Below are positions 1 to 8,385 of a stretch of DNA of 30,348 nt, piece after piece; the stretch's first letter is position 1, and each line of letters opens with the position of its first letter. The stretch is from the IMG/VR virus record IMGVR_UViG_3300023177_000010, positions 1-30,348 of that record; one strand, written 5' to 3'. The notes beneath the pieces are model-generated. The model was given only the letters and a program-made list of their open reading frames with translations. It made no database searches and had not been told where the DNA came from. A program made the position numbers and the translations under genes. This DNA comes from a virus.

Positions 1-113
1 GTTCTTCGCCCCAGTCCCCTCCTGAAACCCTGAAAATCTGATTTCTGGAAATCTGAAATCTGGAAATCTGAAAAAGGAGAATTGTGGACCTGGTGGACGA
101 GATTGGCGGGGAA
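1..113. other. Left flank, probably host DNA
   Basis: No complete gene is visible. Bases 31-75 hold an imperfect short tandem repeat built on tctggaaatctgaaa. A Shine-Dalgarno-like aaaggag (73-79) precedes a GTG at 84-86 that opens a short frame running into the phage end. This could be the start of an interrupted host gene, but too little is present to identify it. Confidence 0.4.
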
Positions 114-122
114 TGAATATAA

Positions 123-168
123 CCGCGCAAACAGTTCGTGAAATTTTTGCAGATAGTTCGTGAAATTT
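123..168 (+). repeat. Left-end transposase-binding site pair (attL side)
   Basis: The 14-mer agttcgtgaaattt occurs at 133-146 and again at 155-168, exactly 22 bp apart. The 22-bp step matches the length of a MuA recognition site. Inverted relatives occur at the right end (30032-30055 and 30167-30190). The arrangement is that of L1/L2 sites next to a Mu-family terminus; transposase binding is inferred. Confidence 0.65.
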
Positions 169-231
169 AACGCCATTTAAACCGGCGGTAAACGGCGGCC
201 TAATGTGGCGTAATTACACACCTATACATCA

Positions 232-753
232 TCACCAAACCACCGCTTGCACTTCAGCAATCGTCACACCTTCACGGCGTACCAAATCCTTCTTATCTTG
301 CAAACGCTGGAATGCCGCGCCCCCCTGCATGAGCATGACGAGATACAGACCGCTCAAGTCAGCAAGCGTGAACGGTACTTTCGTATTATCCTCTGCCAAC
401 CAGTAAAAGCCTGGATTGGTCGCTCCGTAAATCCCGAACCCGGTCGTTGCCTTTAATAGCAGTTCCTGGCTCGTCCGGTCAGCCTGAAATGTTGCCGTGA
501 CTCCTGCTGCAGTTATGAACTCTACGCTTGTCTGCATTGCAGAGGAATAGGCTTCTTCGAGTTCGGCGATTTTGCCCGCCATCACATCAGAAAGCGACGG
601 CGGAGGGTTGATAATTGAGACATACTCTTGCTCAGTAATCGCCGTCAACGTCACTCCGTTGGCGTCCGCGATCTCATCGACCACAACCTGCTCTGTCGTA
701 GCCTCAAATGCCCACGGGGTGCCGTGCTGATCCAAATAGTATTCCATACTCAT
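232..753 (-). CDS. DUF4376-like tail fibre-associated protein
   Basis: This 173-residue protein is the last gene of the tail operon. The start at 753 is chosen because its ATG overlaps the stop of the upstream fibre gene as ATGA. The C-terminal two thirds (about residue 55 onward) has the look of the DUF4376 family found next to phage tail fibres. It has a charged helix, a beta-rich middle with a Gly-Phe-Tyr-Trp-Leu stretch, an acidic loop ending in VPFTLADLSGLY, and a terminal amphipathic helix rich in Gln, Lys and Arg. Such proteins are thought to act in fibre assembly or as small tail-tip components; the precise role is unknown. Its position next to the left terminus is the usual place for host-range genes in Mu-like phages. 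Confidence 0.6.
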   Translation of the reverse strand: MSMEYYLDQHGTPWAFEATTEQVVVDEIADANGVTLTAITEQEYVSIINPPPSLSDVMAGKIAELEEAYSSAMQTSVEFITAAGVTATFQADRTSQELLLKATTGFGIYGATNPGFYWLAEDNTKVPFTLADLSGLYLVMLMQGGAAFQRLQDKKDLVRREGVTIAEVQAVVW

Positions 754-1598
754 AGGTAGTACTCCCATACATAACTTTTCGTGATGCCTGACGTGGACAT
801 ATTCCAAGAGCCATTTGGCTGTATCGGTACCGTAATCGACCCTATAACCTGTCCAGTTATATCGATATAGGAAACCGTTTTTGTTCCTATAGAGTCAACT
901 AACGTAAGCATTGCCACCCCAGCGCCAGTGTCATACCACCCAAGAATGAGCAGCATAAGGCGCTTTGTCGTGTTTGTGTAGGTCGTCCCGAAATTTCGGG
1001 ACGACGTGACATTTTGGACACCCCCCAGCGCCGACTCGGCGATCCGCTGAAGGATTGACCCGCGAAGCAGCCAGTATGATCCGCCCCATACTGCAACGCA
1101 CTCCTCCATCCCACGAATCGTCAGACTTGTCGCGACACCGTTCCCGCTATCGATCTGATTTGCAGAGTATCCCGTGATCGTCGCCGATCCCGTAGTGGTT
1201 ATTTTTGAGATGTTCACCGTGCTGCCGGCTGGCAGGTCGGTAGTATTTGGAAGCGTCACAGTCTGAGCCCCGGCAAGGCCCAAATGCACATGTTTGCCTA
1301 CGTCGGCATGAGTGAGTGTCACTGTTGCCGACGACGAAACGATAACTCCGGTATGGTTCCCTATCGTCGCAAGTTTGGCAAATGTGCCCGCCAAATAGGT
1401 GACCATATCGGCGCGTATCTCCGCAAGGTCAAGGAGCGTCGTCGCATTGTCATAACAGTCCTGCCAGACATTCCACATCCACGTTGCGAAGGCTGGCCAC
1501 TTATTGGCCCATGCCTGCATCTTTGCGTTGAAGTTGGACTCTATCCTGTTTTGTGGCACGTCAGAGGCCGACATATCCGCGGGGCCTGTTACTCTCAT
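750..1598 (-). CDS. Tail fibre/spike-like protein
   Basis: This 282-residue protein is coupled to both neighbours by ATGA overlaps. The N-terminal 80 residues are helical and Trp-rich (AWANKWPAFATWMWNVW), which may form the tail-attachment part. The middle and C-terminal parts are Thr/Ser/Gly/Val-rich with alternating hydrophobic residues, as in beta-helical or beta-sandwich fibre tips. One stretch (AGAQTVTLPNTTDLPAGSTV) resembles repeats common in phage fibre and bacterial adhesin-like proteins. It follows the tape measure and a tail tip gene, so a receptor-binding role is inferred. No enzymatic motif was seen. Confidence 0.6.
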   Translation of the reverse strand: MRVTGPADMSASDVPQNRIESNFNAKMQAWANKWPAFATWMWNVWQDCYDNATTLLDLAEIRADMVTYLAGTFAKLATIGNHTGVIVSSSATVTLTHADVGKHVHLGLAGAQTVTLPNTTDLPAGSTVNISKITTTGSATITGYSANQIDSGNGVATSLTIRGMEECVAVWGGSYWLLRGSILQRIAESALGGVQNVTSSRNFGTTYTNTTKRLMLLILGWYDTGAGVAMLTLVDSIGTKTVSYIDITGQVIGSITVPIQPNGSWNMSTSGITKSYVWEYYL

Positions 1599-2497
1599 GC
1601 GATCTCCTGCACTTTTAATCTCACCGTAGAATAATGATAATAATCCACAACTGCCTTAAATTGGACTTTCCAGCCAAGAATTACGGACGGCAGCAAGTTC
1701 ATCCCGTCAAGCCCGATCCACAGACACGGTATCCCGGTCAGCCTCTCCATAAGGGCGAATCGGGCGTTTACGAACTCGCTTGGCACCTCAATATTCGCAT
1801 CCATGACGTTTGACGTCTCACGGGCGACAAGGCTTGTCACCCCGTAAACGTCAGTCTCGATTGTTGAGTAGTCTTTCTGCTCGATCTCAAGCCCGCGCGT
1901 GGTCGCCCCGATCGTTGTCATCTGTCCGGACACCAAAGCCCCAACGGACACCTCACTGCCGGTAATTGTGACTGTCACTGTCGCAAAAGCATAAGGCGGA
2001 AGCCCCGAAAAAATTACTTTCGGGATCGGAGCGAGGCCCCCGAAGCACCACTCAAAGAATGATTGAGGATTCGATGCGTCCATCGTCAACGTGTTCGCAT
2101 ATACCTGCCCGTCAACAGGATCGGTCATCTGTATCGATACCGTCGATCCAGTCGCCGCATATACTGCGACCGTATCGATAATACGACCATAAGCCATAAC
2201 CACCGTCATCGACGATACCGCCGTGGTCTTGGTTGATTTGGAGTAGTCAAACATTGCCCACCGGTTGGTCGGGCGGATATTTTCCCACCGGTCGGGGTCA
2301 GTCTCTGGTGGCGTCGTACTCGTAACAGCTACCTTCGCAACATAAACGCTGTGAGTACCTACCCGGTGAACAAAACTGCCTGCCGTGTAAGCTTGTCCAC
2401 TCACCCATGCACCGGTCGAATCCTCCGCAACAGAGGATGACACAAGCATCGCATCCGTCACATCGATGGGTTCAATGACGTTATACTGTGCAATCAT
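1595..2497 (-). CDS. Tail tip / distal tail protein with chitin-binding-like insert
   Basis: This is a 300-residue protein. The start at 2497 is chosen because the ATG overlaps the tape measure stop as ATGA and begins MIAQYNVIEP; an upstream in-frame ATG would add 12 odd residues. Residues about 31-75 contain WVSGQAYTAGSFV, then a YVAKV strand and a TDPDRWENI end. This is the spacing of small carbohydrate-binding modules (CBM5/12 type) often found on phage tails. The remainder is beta-rich with a LWIGLDG segment near the end. The gene directly follows the tape measure, where siphovirus-type Mu-like phages encode distal tail/hub proteins. The specific hub role is inferred. Confidence 0.55.
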   Translation of the reverse strand: MIAQYNVIEPIDVTDAMLVSSSVAEDSTGAWVSGQAYTAGSFVHRVGTHSVYVAKVAVTSTTPPETDPDRWENIRPTNRWAMFDYSKSTKTTAVSSMTVVMAYGRIIDTVAVYAATGSTVSIQMTDPVDGQVYANTLTMDASNPQSFFEWCFGGLAPIPKVIFSGLPPYAFATVTVTITGSEVSVGALVSGQMTTIGATTRGLEIEQKDYSTIETDVYGVTSLVARETSNVMDANIEVPSEFVNARFALMERLTGIPCLWIGLDGMNLLPSVILGWKVQFKAVVDYYHYSTVRLKVQEIA

Positions 2498-5400
2498 ACG
2501 ACAGCCTCCGTCTTTAGTCCGCGGGTTTCCCACCTGTCGTAATGGGCTTCAAGGTCGAGCACTCGCTTGATAAGCGTTTCTCCGATGATGCGATTCTCCT
2601 CCCGGAGTTTTTCGAGCTGGGCGACTACCTGGCGGTTATCGAGCATCGCCTTACTGTCATCATGAGAGATCACGCGGCCCGGAGAAGTGTGCATCAGTTC
2701 CCAACCACGCTCGCCGACGATCTTGAAGCCCGAATCCATCGAGCCGCCATCGGCGTAACCGGGAACCCCCGCAAGCGCGAGCGCGTAATCGGTACGTGAC
2801 CGGTACGACGACGCCAAAAGCGTCGGTGTGTAGCCAGAGACGCCAGCCATTTCGAAAGACTGCGCAAGCGCGGTGATCATCGGTGATAGCTGATCCATCA
2901 CACTCGTTGCCGTCGCGAGGTAGCCCGCCATCGAGGACGCGGTGAAGGTTCCCGACTGCATCGCCGTAGTCATCTCTTGCAGCACCGGAGCCAGCAGCTC
3001 CATTGCCACGTCGTTGACAAACTGCGAAACCGCCATCGAGCGAATTGACGTCTTTATCGCCGCGTCGTACTGGCCGACGAGAGCCTCGCCAGCCTGCGCC
3101 GCCGAGTTGTTGTCTATTGCATCGAGGATTGTCTGAGCGATAGAGTCAGCAGACACTCCCGTCACGGTCTTAGTCACTTGCGCCCAGTACGCCTCCGTCA
3201 CGCCACCAAGATCGCCGACAGTAGCGATAGTGTACTCCAGTAGCGTTTTTGCGCTCTGGATGTCGCGGAGCGTCGCCGGAGTCATGTACTCCGACAAGGT
3301 CTGCCCCGCAGTGTCCATAACAGCGAGGTAATCCATCAGGTCCTGCATGCCTTGCTCAGCACGTTCCCCAAGCAGGCGCGCCCCTGCTGGTTTGCCCGCG
3401 ATGGCTCCCATGCCAGTGTACCCAACCGTAGCGTCATAAGTCCATCCAGCCCCCTGCAAAAGCCTCAGCGACTCCGTACCTCCAGAGAGTGCAGACTGCA
3501 CCATCTGGTCATACCCGGATCGGCGAGCACTATCATGCTGCGCCTTGCCCTGCTTATCGCCACCAAGGATCGAAGTTGTAAGACCTACCACCCCACCGAT
3601 CACCGCACCCCACGGGCCTGCGATCGTTGCACCCGCCGCAGCCATAGACGCTGCGCTCGAAATTGCGTTGCCGACCGATCCGCCGACCGCCTGCCCGACG
3701 CCCGACACAATGGCCGCGTACCCGCCAATCTGATTTGCGACGATCTGGTCGGGAGTCATCTGTGACGTGTCAACACTAAGCATCGATAGTCCGTTGCCGA
3801 CGCTGGAAAAAGCGCCACCAATCCGACCGCCGAGAATGTTCCCCGCTGAAGTCAAAGCCTCAGCGGCATCACCGAGCTTGTTGACGGTCTTCGTTGCATT
3901 GAGGCCCGTCGCATCGCCCGCCTGTTGAACTCCCACGTTTAAGAACTGAGACTGAGCCTCTTCAAAGGCATAAGTCTCATACATCTTCTTCTCGACGGCG
4001 AGATACTGAGTCATATCGATGGCACCAGCCTTGAGAAGCGAGTTTATTGCCTTGCGCCCTTCGGCCTCCTCTTTCATAAGCTGGATTTGTCCAGGGAACT
4101 CTTCCGTGTACTTCGCGTACCACTCGACCGCCTTCGCCAGCTCCAACGCTTCGCTCTGAGCCGCAGCGGAAAGTTCATCAGTCTGCTTTGAAGCGCGTCC
4201 GACCGCCGCTGAGTGCGCCGTATGCGCCTCCGTCGATTTCAAGACCGCCGCCGAATTATCTTTATGAGCGTTTCCGTCGTAATAGTCCGACATGCGCGGA
4301 TTATCGACAAGACCGTAAAGCTGCTCAACGGTGCGCCGAGGTGTTTGCTGTGCGTCAATCTTTTGGAGCAGCTTATTCCAGCTGTTTTCTTTATCAAGCG
4401 ACTCCAACCATTTATCGCCCTTATCTGCCAGGTCCCAAAGTTTTACAGCCCACCCGAAAGCCTGCTGAATCGACTGCCCGACCTGAATCCACCGCCGCTC
4501 CGAGTCGTTTGCGGCGTTGACCATCGCTACGCCAGCCGCATCAGCATCTTCCGCTATACCGATAAAAAGACCCTTGACACCCGACAGGACATCTTTGTAC
4601 GCTTCAGTCTCGATGATGGCCTCTCCAACCTTCTGCTTTGCCATCTCGAACGCCTGCGCGGTCTGACCTTTAAGCCGGTCGGCGGATCCGCCCATCTGCC
4701 GGAACGCCTCATCCGCCGCGCCCGCGTTGTCGGCCATTGCGGCAAGGTCAGCAGCGTAGGTCTGTGCTCCAGTCGAGAGCAGCGGCATGATCGCCCGCAG
4801 CGCCTCTTCGCGCTGTATCAGCCGGTTGATCGGTTGGCCAGTGCGCTCGGACGCCTGTTCGAGGAGCTGCAAAGCGCCCGTCAAGCCGTGGCCGGACTTG
4901 ATCAGGTTATCGCTCGATATGCCCGCAGCAGCAAGCGCCCTGGCAAGATCAGTCGATGGTTTGGACAGCTCCATAATCGCCGCACTGACCGACGTCACCG
5001 CGATGGCGGTAGACTGCCCTTGCAGGGTTAGCGTTGCCACCGACGCGCCGACCTCATCGAGGGACACCCCCGCTGGAGCCGCCACCGCCGTAAGCTGTCC
5101 AAGATGCTGAGCCAGCTCTGGAATAGTCGTTACGCCCTTTCCGACGATGGTAAAGAGATCATCGCTCACCGACGCCGCGTCACCGGCGCTTTTCCCGTAA
5201 GCGTTGAGGATCGCCGTGACGACCTTGCCCGTCTCGCCAACATCAGCCACTCCACCGACAGCCAACCGCGACGCCGCATCAAGCACCATCGCAGATTGAG
5301 CCGCGTCGGCAAAGCCAGACGATACGATGTCATACTTGGCTTTGGCAAGCGAGTCAAACGACTGTCCGGTCGTTATAGCCAGGCGGCCAAGCTCGTCGCT

Positions 5401-5706
5401 CATGTCGCGCACCTGCCCTTTGGACAGGCCACCCATGAGCGTGCCGATTTCGAGCACCTTGCGTTCAGCCTTCGCCGCCGCGTCCGCCGCATCCAGCAGC
5501 GCCGCACCGAGGGCCGTGGCCGCAGCTACACCCGCCGTGGCCAGCGCCGCCGTCGCTACCGGGCCGATGCCCGCGAGCGTGGTGTTGACGCGGCCCCCGG
5601 CCTCTTCGACGGCGTTCAGATCACCGGCGAACTGGCGCACAGGCAACGCCGAGGCGTCGCCCTTAAAGAGCACCTGCACCAGTAAATCCTTGCCGCCACT
5701 ACTCAT
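2494..5706 (-). CDS. Tail tape measure protein
   Basis: At 1070 residues this is the largest gene of the window, placed directly after the tail chaperone pair. The N-terminal part (about residues 90-370) has the features of the phage minor tail / TP901 tape measure core: KYDIVSSGF, then a long Ala/Gly/Leu helix region with GVTTIPELAQHLGQ and AGVSLDEVGASVATLTLQG. A helical central part follows. A hydrophobic Ala/Gly-rich stretch (roughly residues 645-705) could be the segment inserted into the host membrane during DNA ejection. The protein sets tail length by acting as a ruler inside the tube. The start ATG overlaps the stop of the frameshifted chaperone extension by ATGA. Confidence 0.9.
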   Translation of the reverse strand: MSSGGKDLLVQVLFKGDASALPVRQFAGDLNAVEEAGGRVNTTLAGIGPVATAALATAGVAAATALGAALLDAADAAAKAERKVLEIGTLMGGLSKGQVRDMSDELGRLAITTGQSFDSLAKAKYDIVSSGFADAAQSAMVLDAASRLAVGGVADVGETGKVVTAILNAYGKSAGDAASVSDDLFTIVGKGVTTIPELAQHLGQLTAVAAPAGVSLDEVGASVATLTLQGQSTAIAVTSVSAAIMELSKPSTDLARALAAAGISSDNLIKSGHGLTGALQLLEQASERTGQPINRLIQREEALRAIMPLLSTGAQTYAADLAAMADNAGAADEAFRQMGGSADRLKGQTAQAFEMAKQKVGEAIIETEAYKDVLSGVKGLFIGIAEDADAAGVAMVNAANDSERRWIQVGQSIQQAFGWAVKLWDLADKGDKWLESLDKENSWNKLLQKIDAQQTPRRTVEQLYGLVDNPRMSDYYDGNAHKDNSAAVLKSTEAHTAHSAAVGRASKQTDELSAAAQSEALELAKAVEWYAKYTEEFPGQIQLMKEEAEGRKAINSLLKAGAIDMTQYLAVEKKMYETYAFEEAQSQFLNVGVQQAGDATGLNATKTVNKLGDAAEALTSAGNILGGRIGGAFSSVGNGLSMLSVDTSQMTPDQIVANQIGGYAAIVSGVGQAVGGSVGNAISSAASMAAAGATIAGPWGAVIGGVVGLTTSILGGDKQGKAQHDSARRSGYDQMVQSALSGGTESLRLLQGAGWTYDATVGYTGMGAIAGKPAGARLLGERAEQGMQDLMDYLAVMDTAGQTLSEYMTPATLRDIQSAKTLLEYTIATVGDLGGVTEAYWAQVTKTVTGVSADSIAQTILDAIDNNSAAQAGEALVGQYDAAIKTSIRSMAVSQFVNDVAMELLAPVLQEMTTAMQSGTFTASSMAGYLATATSVMDQLSPMITALAQSFEMAGVSGYTPTLLASSYRSRTDYALALAGVPGYADGGSMDSGFKIVGERGWELMHTSPGRVISHDDSKAMLDNRQVVAQLEKLREENRIIGETLIKRVLDLEAHYDRWETRGLKTEAVV

Positions 5707-5933
5707 TTCGGTTTTTCTCCGAGGTTATACTTTCTGCGGATCACCGTGTCGTACAAATCGGCGTCCTCATACATCAGATTCCACTCCTGCCACTCCCATC
5801 GATCCGAGTAGTCAGCCCACCAGTGGAGGTACTCGTCGTGATCGATAGCCTGCCGCGCCGCCGCGACGCTCCCGTGCCCTAACTCGCGTGCGAGGAAGAA
5901 CCAGAACCGGAGGGCAAGGTCTCCGGAGAGGCG
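5703..5933 (-). CDS. Tail assembly chaperone, -1 frameshift extension (gpGT-type C-terminus)
   Basis: This open frame has no start of its own. It begins where a -1 slip at heptamer A AAA AAC (5939-5933) leaves the ribosome, reads CGC CTC TCC GGA GAC, and ends at a TGA (5705-5703) overlapping the tape measure ATG. It encodes 76 residues, including LRFWFFLARELGHGS and YLHWWADYSDRWEWQEWN, rich in Trp and aromatic residues as in the T domain of tail chaperones. A slip would give a fusion of about 195 residues from start 6289. Known siphoviruses use the same scheme: the short form coats, and the long form recruits, the tape measure protein. Confidence 0.7.
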   Translation of the reverse strand, partial: RLSGDLALRFWFFLARELGHGSVAAARQAIDHDEYLHWWADYSDRWEWQEWNLMYEDADLYDTVIRRKYNLGEKPK

Positions 5934-6289
5934 TTTTTTGCATCATCGACCGTGTAGGGCGACGTGGCCATCTCGTTCGAGAGCCTGACGAAGAAATCTG
6001 CGCATGGCCAGCCGACCATCTCCTCGACAGCCTCATTCTCGCTTTCGGGGTCGGGCCCGAACAGCCGACGACCATCTTTACCAAGCGACTTGGTGACAAA
6101 TAGGGCGATGCAGGAACGCAGAGCCGAAGCGTTTGGCCCAACAATCCCGATCGCGTGCTCCTGATCGGCGACGCTGGTCGTCTTGAAAAAGACCGTTCTC
6201 CCGCCGAGCGCGTCGGGAAGTTTGAAGGAGCGCTTCGGAGAGACCGAAACACTCGCCTTGAGCTGATCAAAAAAAGGAGAATTTGCCAT
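5879..6289 (-). CDS. Tail assembly chaperone, short form (gpG-type)
   Basis: This 136-residue protein lies between the tail tube and tape measure genes, the fixed position of tail chaperones. Residues 1-115 form a compact sequence (SFKLPDALGGRTVFFKT, EEMVGWPCADFFVRLSNEM). The last 17 residues after the slippery site are low complexity (SGSGSSS), typical of a zero-frame tail that is not selected for function. A slippery heptamer at codons 117-119 connects it to the -1 frame. No strong Shine-Dalgarno is visible before the ATG. A terminator hairpin lies upstream (6325-6363), so expression may depend on read-through or on a local promoter. Confidence 0.75.
   Translation of the reverse strand: MANSPFFDQLKASVSVSPKRSFKLPDALGGRTVFFKTTSVADQEHAIGIVGPNASALRSCIALFVTKSLGKDGRRLFGPDPESENEAVEEMVGWPCADFFVRLSNEMATSPYTVDDAKNASPETLPSGSGSSSHAS
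5907..5939 (-). promoter_or_regulatory. Programmed -1 ribosomal frameshift signal (tail chaperone)
   Basis: Slippery heptamer A AAA AAC at 5939-5933 is in the correct phase (codons GCA AAA AAC). A 6-bp perfect stem CCGGAG/CTCCGG (5926-5921 with 5912-5907, 8-nt loop) starts 6 nt downstream. The -1 frame then stays open to the tape measure gene. Confidence 0.75.
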
Positions 6290-6324
6290 TGATTTACTGA
6301 CGTTAAATGGTTGTTAAACGAATG

Positions 6325-6363
6325 CAAAAAAAGGCGCGGTTCCGGTGTGAGCCGCGCCTTTTT
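6325..6363. terminator. Rho-independent terminator, potentially bidirectional
   Basis: The inverted repeat aaaggcgcgg...ccgcgccttt lies between the tail tube and tail chaperone genes, with A-rich sequence on one side and T-rich on the other. Placed after the tail tube gene, it may allow more transcript for the abundant tube protein than for the downstream genes. Confidence 0.75.
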
Positions 6364-6369
6364 GGTGTA

Positions 6370-6801
6370 TCAAGGCACCGTCCCGGGCGTTGGTTCCGCC
6401 GCCCAGAGCAGCTTATACTGCTTTTTACGGGCCTTTGACGTGTTCCCGGTGCTTCCCGTAGACCCCGACGTCAACACGTAGATATCCCCGGTCTTTTGAG
6501 GGTTCCCCGTGACCTTTCCGTAGGGGTAATAGATGGCCCCGGTGATTTTCGCCTTAGACGTCTTTGCAGTATCAAGCGCAACCTGCCCGTTTGTATCGGT
6601 GCTGTCAATCTCCACTTCAAGGGTCATTGCCCGACCCGACTGAGGCGGGCCAACGGTGAGCAAGACCGGAGCTGAATCCGATAACGCGTCCGAGTATCTC
6701 GGTACGTTTTCCGGATCGTCTTCAATCAGAGACGTAATCCCCTTAACGTAGTTCGTCGTCCCAAAATAGAGGGCGGCGACATTTGTTGTCTGTACTGCCA
6801 T
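6370..6801 (-). CDS. Tail tube protein
   Basis: This is a 143-residue protein. The start at 6801 is supported by an aaaggag Shine-Dalgarno and by overlap with the upstream stop as TAATG. The sequence has an acidic loop (IEDDPENVPRYSDALSD), a strand TLEVEIDSTDTNGQVALDTA and a Gly/Ser/Thr-rich C-terminal part, the usual make-up of small siphovirus tube proteins. It is followed by a terminator and then by the frameshifted chaperones and tape measure gene. The call rests mainly on this gene order, size and composition. Confidence 0.65.
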   Translation of the reverse strand: MAVQTTNVAALYFGTTNYVKGITSLIEDDPENVPRYSDALSDSAPVLLTVGPPQSGRAMTLEVEIDSTDTNGQVALDTAKTSKAKITGAIYYPYGKVTGNPQKTGDIYVLTSGSTGSTGNTSKARKKQYKLLWAAEPTPGTVP

Positions 6802-6995
6802 TATTTCATCTCCTTTTCGATTTCTGATTTGCGTTTCCACCCCTGTCTCAGCAGTTCCTTCGCCACCCATTCGACGGTAGGTAGCTCTTCACCTGTCCCA
6901 GGGTGGATCAAGGTGATATACTTTTCCTCCACTACCTCGGCGGTGGCGACAAGTTCGGACATCCCGTCCGAGCGGTCAGATTGCGTTTTCGGCAT
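6801..6995 (-). CDS. Small charged protein between gp37 and the tail tube
   Basis: This 64-residue product is not assigned to a family. The start at 6995 has aagga five bases upstream and overlaps the end of the gp37-like gene by 20 bases. An alternative start at 6962 (MSELVATAEV) would avoid the overlap. The core, KYITLIHPGTGEELPTVEWV, followed by a Lys/Glu-rich helix, looks like a small folded protein. It sits where Mu encodes gp38, so a minor tail-related role is possible. Confidence 0.55.
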   Translation of the reverse strand: MPKTQSDRSDGMSELVATAEVVEEKYITLIHPGTGEELPTVEWVAKELLRQGWKRKSEIEKEMK

Positions 6996-7923
6996 AGCCA
7001 TCCTTGCATTTATAGGCGACTTCGTAGGTCGCCACGGTTTCTGTGTAATCAATCACTCCGCCGGTCACGTACCGGCTCGATACCGGCCCGACGGTCAACG
7101 AACGAGCGAGGCCGCCAAAGATCAATCCATCAGCGATTCCATCGACGAAGAGCCGCCTTTCGACCTCCGCCAGAAGCGAGCTGGCTTCGGGTGCGTGGTC
7201 GTCGCGCGTGGCGATCTTGACCGTCAGCGTCGCGACGCGCATTGTCGCACCGAGGCTGTCGTCGTCTGGAGAAAGCCCCTCGTCGCCCAGGGAAAAAACG
7301 ATTTCCGGCATTTCGTCCGCGATCAGCGCCAGCTCCGACCCGACGCCAACAAAGACCTCATAGATCTGGAGAAGGTCAGACACCGCCGTCAAGAGTTGCT
7401 CGCGGACGTGCGTTTCGTCGGCAACTGGAAGCGGGAGATACGTCCAGCGCTGAACCGGGACGGTGACAAGCAGACCGTACTGCCAAACCTCCTCGCCGAA
7501 CTCACTGAGGAGTGTCTCCTCGCCAAGCTCGCACATACCAACCGCGCCGGCAGGGGTGAAAAACCGGAGATGGTCTGCGGCGATACTGAGCGTCTCATAG
7601 ACGCCCGTCGCCTGCGAAGCGGGGTACAGCTCGCGGGAGAGCACCAGTACCTCAAAGAGCATCCGCGAATCCTCGACCGCGCGGCCACGCCCCCGGCGAA
7701 CCTGCTGGCGCTTCTGACCCATGTAGCGCACAAGCACCGCGCCCTCGCTGGAGAGGCGGTTGATCTCAGTCTCAGTCACCTTCGACGGGTACGCCTCGAC
7801 CGGCAGCGGCACCGGCGTATCAACGCCGCCCCGCTTGCGGACGACGACGAGGTCGTCAGCACCAGCAACCGGGGCAGAAAGCCGCGCAATCAGCGCATCG
7901 GAGATGTCGGTAATGAGGCTCAT
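6976..7923 (-). CDS. Gp37-like (DUF1834) protein with a C-terminal tail-terminator-like domain
   Basis: This 315-residue protein has two parts. Residues 1-150 resemble Mu gp37/DUF1834 (MSLITDISDALIARLSAP start, then a strand-rich domain). Residues about 165-310 look like a tail terminator/tail completion protein: a helix VREQLLTAVSDLLQ, strands ATMRVATLTVKIATRDDH, a helix SSLLAEVERRLF, and final strands with YEVAYKC. The function would be closing the tail tube and joining it to the head. This copy is intact. The first 247 bases of the gene are repeated at 9600-9846, where they start the methyltransferase fusion. Confidence 0.7.
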   Translation of the reverse strand: MSLITDISDALIARLSAPVAGADDLVVVRKRGGVDTPVPLPVEAYPSKVTETEINRLSSEGAVLVRYMGQKRQQVRRGRGRAVEDSRMLFEVLVLSRELYPASQATGVYETLSIAADHLRFFTPAGAVGMCELGEETLLSEFGEEVWQYGLLVTVPVQRWTYLPLPVADETHVREQLLTAVSDLLQIYEVFVGVGSELALIADEMPEIVFSLGDEGLSPDDDSLGATMRVATLTVKIATRDDHAPEASSLLAEVERRLFVDGIADGLIFGGLARSLTVGPVSSRYVTGGVIDYTETVATYEVAYKCKDGYAENAI

Positions 7924-8385
7924 ACTGGCTTACTTGCTCTCCAGCGTCTTGATAAGGCCCGCACGAGCATCGTCATCCATGCCGTACACCGCAAGCATCG
8001 CCTCATCGGTGAGGTCTTCCCCGGAGGCGTGCGCTGCCGAGATCATCGTCGAGACCGTCCGCACCGGCAGGAGCGCCTCCGTGGCGCTTATCGTCTCAGT
8101 AACAATCGTATCAATTATATCCGTCCCCGCCATGGAGCGAGGCACGCCAGCCGCCCCGGCAGGGCGCCCCACAGGTACCCCGAGGTCAGCCCCGGCAAGG
8201 TCGAGCAACAGGCGCGCTTTATCCGTCGCCATCAACACAGTTTTACCCGTGTCCATGCCGATCGTTCCAGCTTTAACCGACCCACCTGCCTTAATTCTCG
8301 CGCTGGAATTGCCAGCTATGGCGTAAGCCAGCCGGTCGCGCCCCGTCATTGGCTTTTCAATACGCATAGCAGAACAGCCGGAAAG
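7677..8385. repeat. 709-bp direct repeat, copy 1
   Basis: The sequence from ccgcgcggccacg to ccggaaag recurs at 9600-10308 with a constant offset of 1923 bp, and I found no difference between the copies. It contains the 5' part of the gp37-like gene (7923-7677), the 6-bp gap, and the 3' part of the lipoprotein gene reading (8385-7930). Confidence 0.97.

Noticed and set aside
31-75. Short tandem repeat near the left edge as a possible CRISPR or phage site
   Set aside because: Units are about 14 bp with no spacers and lie outside the inferred phage end; a simple sequence repeat explains them.
109-113. 5-bp target duplication directly outside TG (114) and CA (30198)
   Set aside because: gggaa on the left and gggcg on the right do not match, so this pair of ends is not proven.
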